From Alphaproteobacteria bacterium LSUCC0719 (GTDB taxonomy: Bacteria; Pseudomonadota; Alphaproteobacteria; Puniceispirillales; Puniceispirillaceae), in NCBI GenBank assembly GCA_040839025.1, contig JBFPJN010000009.1:1-35052 (forward strand): 35,052 bases of DNA, in the 5' to 3' direction. Within the stretch, counting starts at the first letter, position 1; each line of letters opens with the position of its first letter. This document shows positions 33,636 through 35,052 of the stretch, piece by piece. A model generated the notes under the pieces. It saw only the letters and a list, made by a program, of their open reading frames with translations, did not search any database and was not told the DNA's origin. The position numbers and the translations under genes were made by a program.

Positions 33636-33712
33636 GCGCTCGTAGCTCAGCTGGATAGAGCACCAGACTACGAATCTGGGGGTCGGGAGTTCGAATCTTC
33701 CCGAGCGCGCCA
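33636..33712 (+). tRNA. tRNA-Arg (anticodon ACG)
   Basis: A complete 77-base tRNA. The acceptor stem is GCGCTCG/CGAGCGC, the D arm GCTCAGCTGGATAGAGC, and the anticodon stem CCAGA/TCTGG has loop CTACGAA. The T arm contains GGTTCGAA-type sequence (GAGTTCGAATC), and CCA is encoded at 33710-33712. ACG is deaminated to ICG by TadA in bacteria to read CGN codons. Its last 16 bases form the outer end of a 65-bp inverted repeat, marking it as an integration site. Confidence 0.96.
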
Positions 33713-33761
33713 TCCCTTCATCTGAACCGCCCGGATACCTTCGTGTTTCGCCTGCCGACGC
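33697..33761. repeat. Left arm of 65-bp inverted repeat (tRNA-Arg 3' end, att-like)
   Basis: This segment starts at CTTCCCGAGCGCGCCA, the final 16 bases of tRNA-Arg, and runs on through CTGCCGACGC. Its reverse complement recurs at 34929-34993 with a single mismatch (33714 against 34976). Outside the arms the two flanks do not match. The inner end forms a small hairpin with the adjoining bases (CTGCCGA-cgcaa-TCGGCGG, 33752-33770). Confidence 0.92.
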
Positions 33762-33768
33762 AATCGGC

Positions 33769-33790
33769 GGTAGTACAAATGGTAGTACAA
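33769..33790 (+). repeat. Two direct repeats GGTAGTACAA before the integrase
   Basis: GGTAGTACAA occurs at 33769-33778 and 33781-33790 with a 12-base period; the second copy runs into the integrase ATG. Short direct repeats next to an integrase and its attachment core are commonly arm-type recombinase binding sites. They also occupy the place where a ribosome binding site should be, and no clear one is seen. Confidence 0.6.
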
Positions 33791-34920
33791 TGGCGAACAG
33801 AAGGGTTCCGTACCTCTACACCAAACGCGGTGTGTTCTATCTTCAAAAACGTGTTCCAGCAGACCTCCAACGCCGATATGGAAGACCGTTCATCCGCAAG
33901 TCACTTCGGACCAAAGACCCCAAGCAAGCAAACCGGCTAGCCAGCAGCCTTGTTGATAGCCTCGAACGTGAGTGGCTCGATCTGCGCTTCGGCATCTCAG
34001 AAGAAACGCCAGCCTCTGATCTACTGCTTTTGCAGAGAGAACAGGAGATTCTGCTTTCAGTTGCCTGTGCTGACTATTGCAGAATGAAAGGACGGACTGA
34101 CGATAAGAAGTTCCGGCAGCTTGCAGAACGCGTCACAGACCATGTGATCAGTCTGTCTGGTGACAAGGCTATTTCCGCATACAGCATCCATGATGCAAAG
34201 GCATTCCGAGATGCACTGATTTCGAGAGGTGTTTCAACACTGACGGTCAAACGGAACTTTGCTGTCATACGGTCGATCTGGAATTTGTCCGCAAGAGAGC
34301 ATGGCATCAACAAGCCAAACCCTTTTGCAAACATGCACTACGGCACGGGTGCAGAACCTGTTAAGCGCATGCCAGTTCCCATCGACAGCATCCGTCTTGT
34401 TCAGAATGAATGTATGAAGCTGGATGATGACATCCGCTGGCTGATCGCACTCATAAGCGATACCGGTATGCGGCTTGCCGAAGCAGCTGGCCTTCGCATC
34501 GGTGATATACACCTCGAGGGCGACATACCCTTTGTACGTCTTGAGGAACATGCATCGAGACCATTGAAGACGGCTGGCAGCCGACGAGACATACCGCTGG
34601 TCGGATCCGCATTGTGGGCAGTACAACGTGCAGCCGCGGAAAATGACGGGCCGTTCTTGTTTCCGAGATACTGCTCCACCACGAAGTGCAAGGCAGACTA
34701 TGCCAGCAACACTCTGAACAAGTGGATGAAGCCATACGTACCGGACGGATGTGTCATCCACTCTTTCAGGCACAGTCTTCGAGATAGGCTACGCACATGC
34801 GAATGTCCATCTGACATCATCGATCAGATCGGTGGCTGGGCGACCACATCTGTCGGTCAGGGATACGGCTCGGGCTACCCGCTAGCGAACCTACATCGGT
34901 GGATGAAACACTTGGAATGA
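33790..34920 (+). CDS. Tyrosine recombinase (phage/island integrase)
   Basis: The 376-residue protein has an N-terminal basic domain (VPYLYTKRGVFYLQKRVPADL, DUF6538-like). A SAM-like core-binding domain spans about 80-175, and the catalytic domain follows. That domain has Arg228 in DTGMRLAEAAGLR, a Lys in the PLKTAGSRRDIPL hairpin, His324-x2-Arg327 in HSFRH, Trp350 in GGWATTS, and the nucleophile in GYGSGY (Tyr359 or Tyr363). All catalytic positions are present, so the enzyme looks intact. Base composition is visibly less GC-rich than its neighbours, indicating transfer. It lies 77 bp after tRNA-Arg, in the same direction, and is enclosed by the inverted repeat. No excisionase or cargo gene is within the window. 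Confidence 0.93.
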   Translation: MANRRVPYLYTKRGVFYLQKRVPADLQRRYGRPFIRKSLRTKDPKQANRLASSLVDSLEREWLDLRFGISEETPASDLLLLQREQEILLSVACADYCRMKGRTDDKKFRQLAERVTDHVISLSGDKAISAYSIHDAKAFRDALISRGVSTLTVKRNFAVIRSIWNLSAREHGINKPNPFANMHYGTGAEPVKRMPVPIDSIRLVQNECMKLDDDIRWLIALISDTGMRLAEAAGLRIGDIHLEGDIPFVRLEEHASRPLKTAGSRRDIPLVGSALWAVQRAAAENDGPFLFPRYCSTTKCKADYASNTLNKWMKPYVPDGCVIHSFRHSLRDRLRTCECPSDIIDQIGGWATTSVGQGYGSGYPLANLHRWMKHLE

Positions 34921-34921
34921 A

Positions 34922-34938
34922 CTGCCGGGCGTCGGCAG
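34922..34938 (+). terminator. Hairpin directly after the integrase
   Basis: CTGCCG-ggcgt-CGGCAG begins one base after the integrase stop codon, and its second half is the inner end of the right inverted-repeat arm. There is no T-run. It mirrors the hairpin at the inner end of the left arm but with a different loop. Confidence 0.4.
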
Positions 34939-34993
34939 GCGAAACACGAAGGTATCCGGGCGGTTCAGATGAAGGAATGGCGCGCTCGGGAAG
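34929..34993. repeat. Right arm of 65-bp inverted repeat
   Basis: This is the reverse complement of 33697-33761 at 64 of 65 positions, including a reversed copy of the last 16 bases of tRNA-Arg (GGCGCGCTCGGGAAG side). Beyond 34993 the similarity ends, so only the tRNA tail and not the whole tRNA is copied. The remaining 59 bases to the window edge (34994-35052) show no recognisable feature. Confidence 0.92.
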
Positions 34994-35052
34994 CGGCTTA
35001 TCCTGTGTGCTTGCCTGCAACTCTGCGGATTCTGAATCCCGCGAACCTGTTT

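Noticed and set aside
33697-34993. The inverted repeat as a pure amplification chimera
   Set aside because: Not fully excluded, but the arms differ at one base. Similarity stops sharply at both outer and inner edges, and the integrase between them is complete. Template-switch chimeras usually continue as an exact reverse copy.

Overview
This window is a dense, GC-rich stretch of bacterial chromosome, almost certainly alphaproteobacterial. The evidence is gene order and family types: hemC-hemD-Mic60-hemY divergent from tsaD-gpsA; a small SRP RNA followed by dnaX-ybaB-recR; def-fmt-truA; and rpmH-rnpA-yidD-yidC-engB-argB-(HAD)-dapD-dapE. A membrane-anchored cytochrome c and an inositol-phosphatase-type histidinol phosphatase also fit. 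The overall flavour resembles marine lineages such as SAR116, but that finer placement is a guess.

Layout. 64-4509 (minus): heme/tetrapyrrole operon (hemC, hemD, a Mic60/mitofilin homologue, a HemY-like TPR protein) followed by tRNA-Thr(CGT). 4634-7168 (plus): tsaD, gpsA and an EVE-domain protein. 7176-10261 (minus): a LAB_N small membrane protein, a GT2 polyprenyl-phosphate-type glycosyltransferase and a GT39/ArnT-like transferase, probably an envelope glycolipid modification set. 10325-13116 (plus): a MATE exporter and an M17 leucyl aminopeptidase. 13124-15446 (minus): a GhrA-like reductase, HisN and cytochrome c. 15623-20399 (plus): kdsB, pheA, the SRP RNA, dnaX, ybaB, recR. 20393-21469 (minus): rmuC. 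21646-23867 (plus): def, fmt, truA. 23883-31530 (minus): the long rpmH-to-dapE cluster plus a Yip1-family protein. 31725-32951 (plus): an orphan sensor kinase. 32963-33445 (minus): gpt. 33636-34993 (plus): tRNA-Arg(ACG) and a tyrosine recombinase enclosed by a long inverted repeat.

Most of the window is housekeeping: heme, translation initiation and protein maturation, replication and repair, lysine, arginine, histidine and phenylalanine synthesis, membrane protein insertion and LPS. The one clearly accessory region is the right end. There a single integrase gene of visibly lower GC is bracketed by two 65-bp arms in inverted orientation (64/65 identical), and the left arm begins inside the 3' end of tRNA-Arg. 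A conventional integrated island gives direct repeats, so this arrangement is unusual and is the main candidate for something new.

A second pattern is a set of short (12-15 bp) tandem duplications in intergenic gaps and gene ends, seen at several separate loci with unrelated sequences. Several sigma70-like promoters can be read directly (tRNA-Thr, pheA, SRP RNA and rpmH are the best). No gap longer than about 300 bases lacks a gene or RNA. No CRISPR array, rRNA, transposase or riboswitch was seen.
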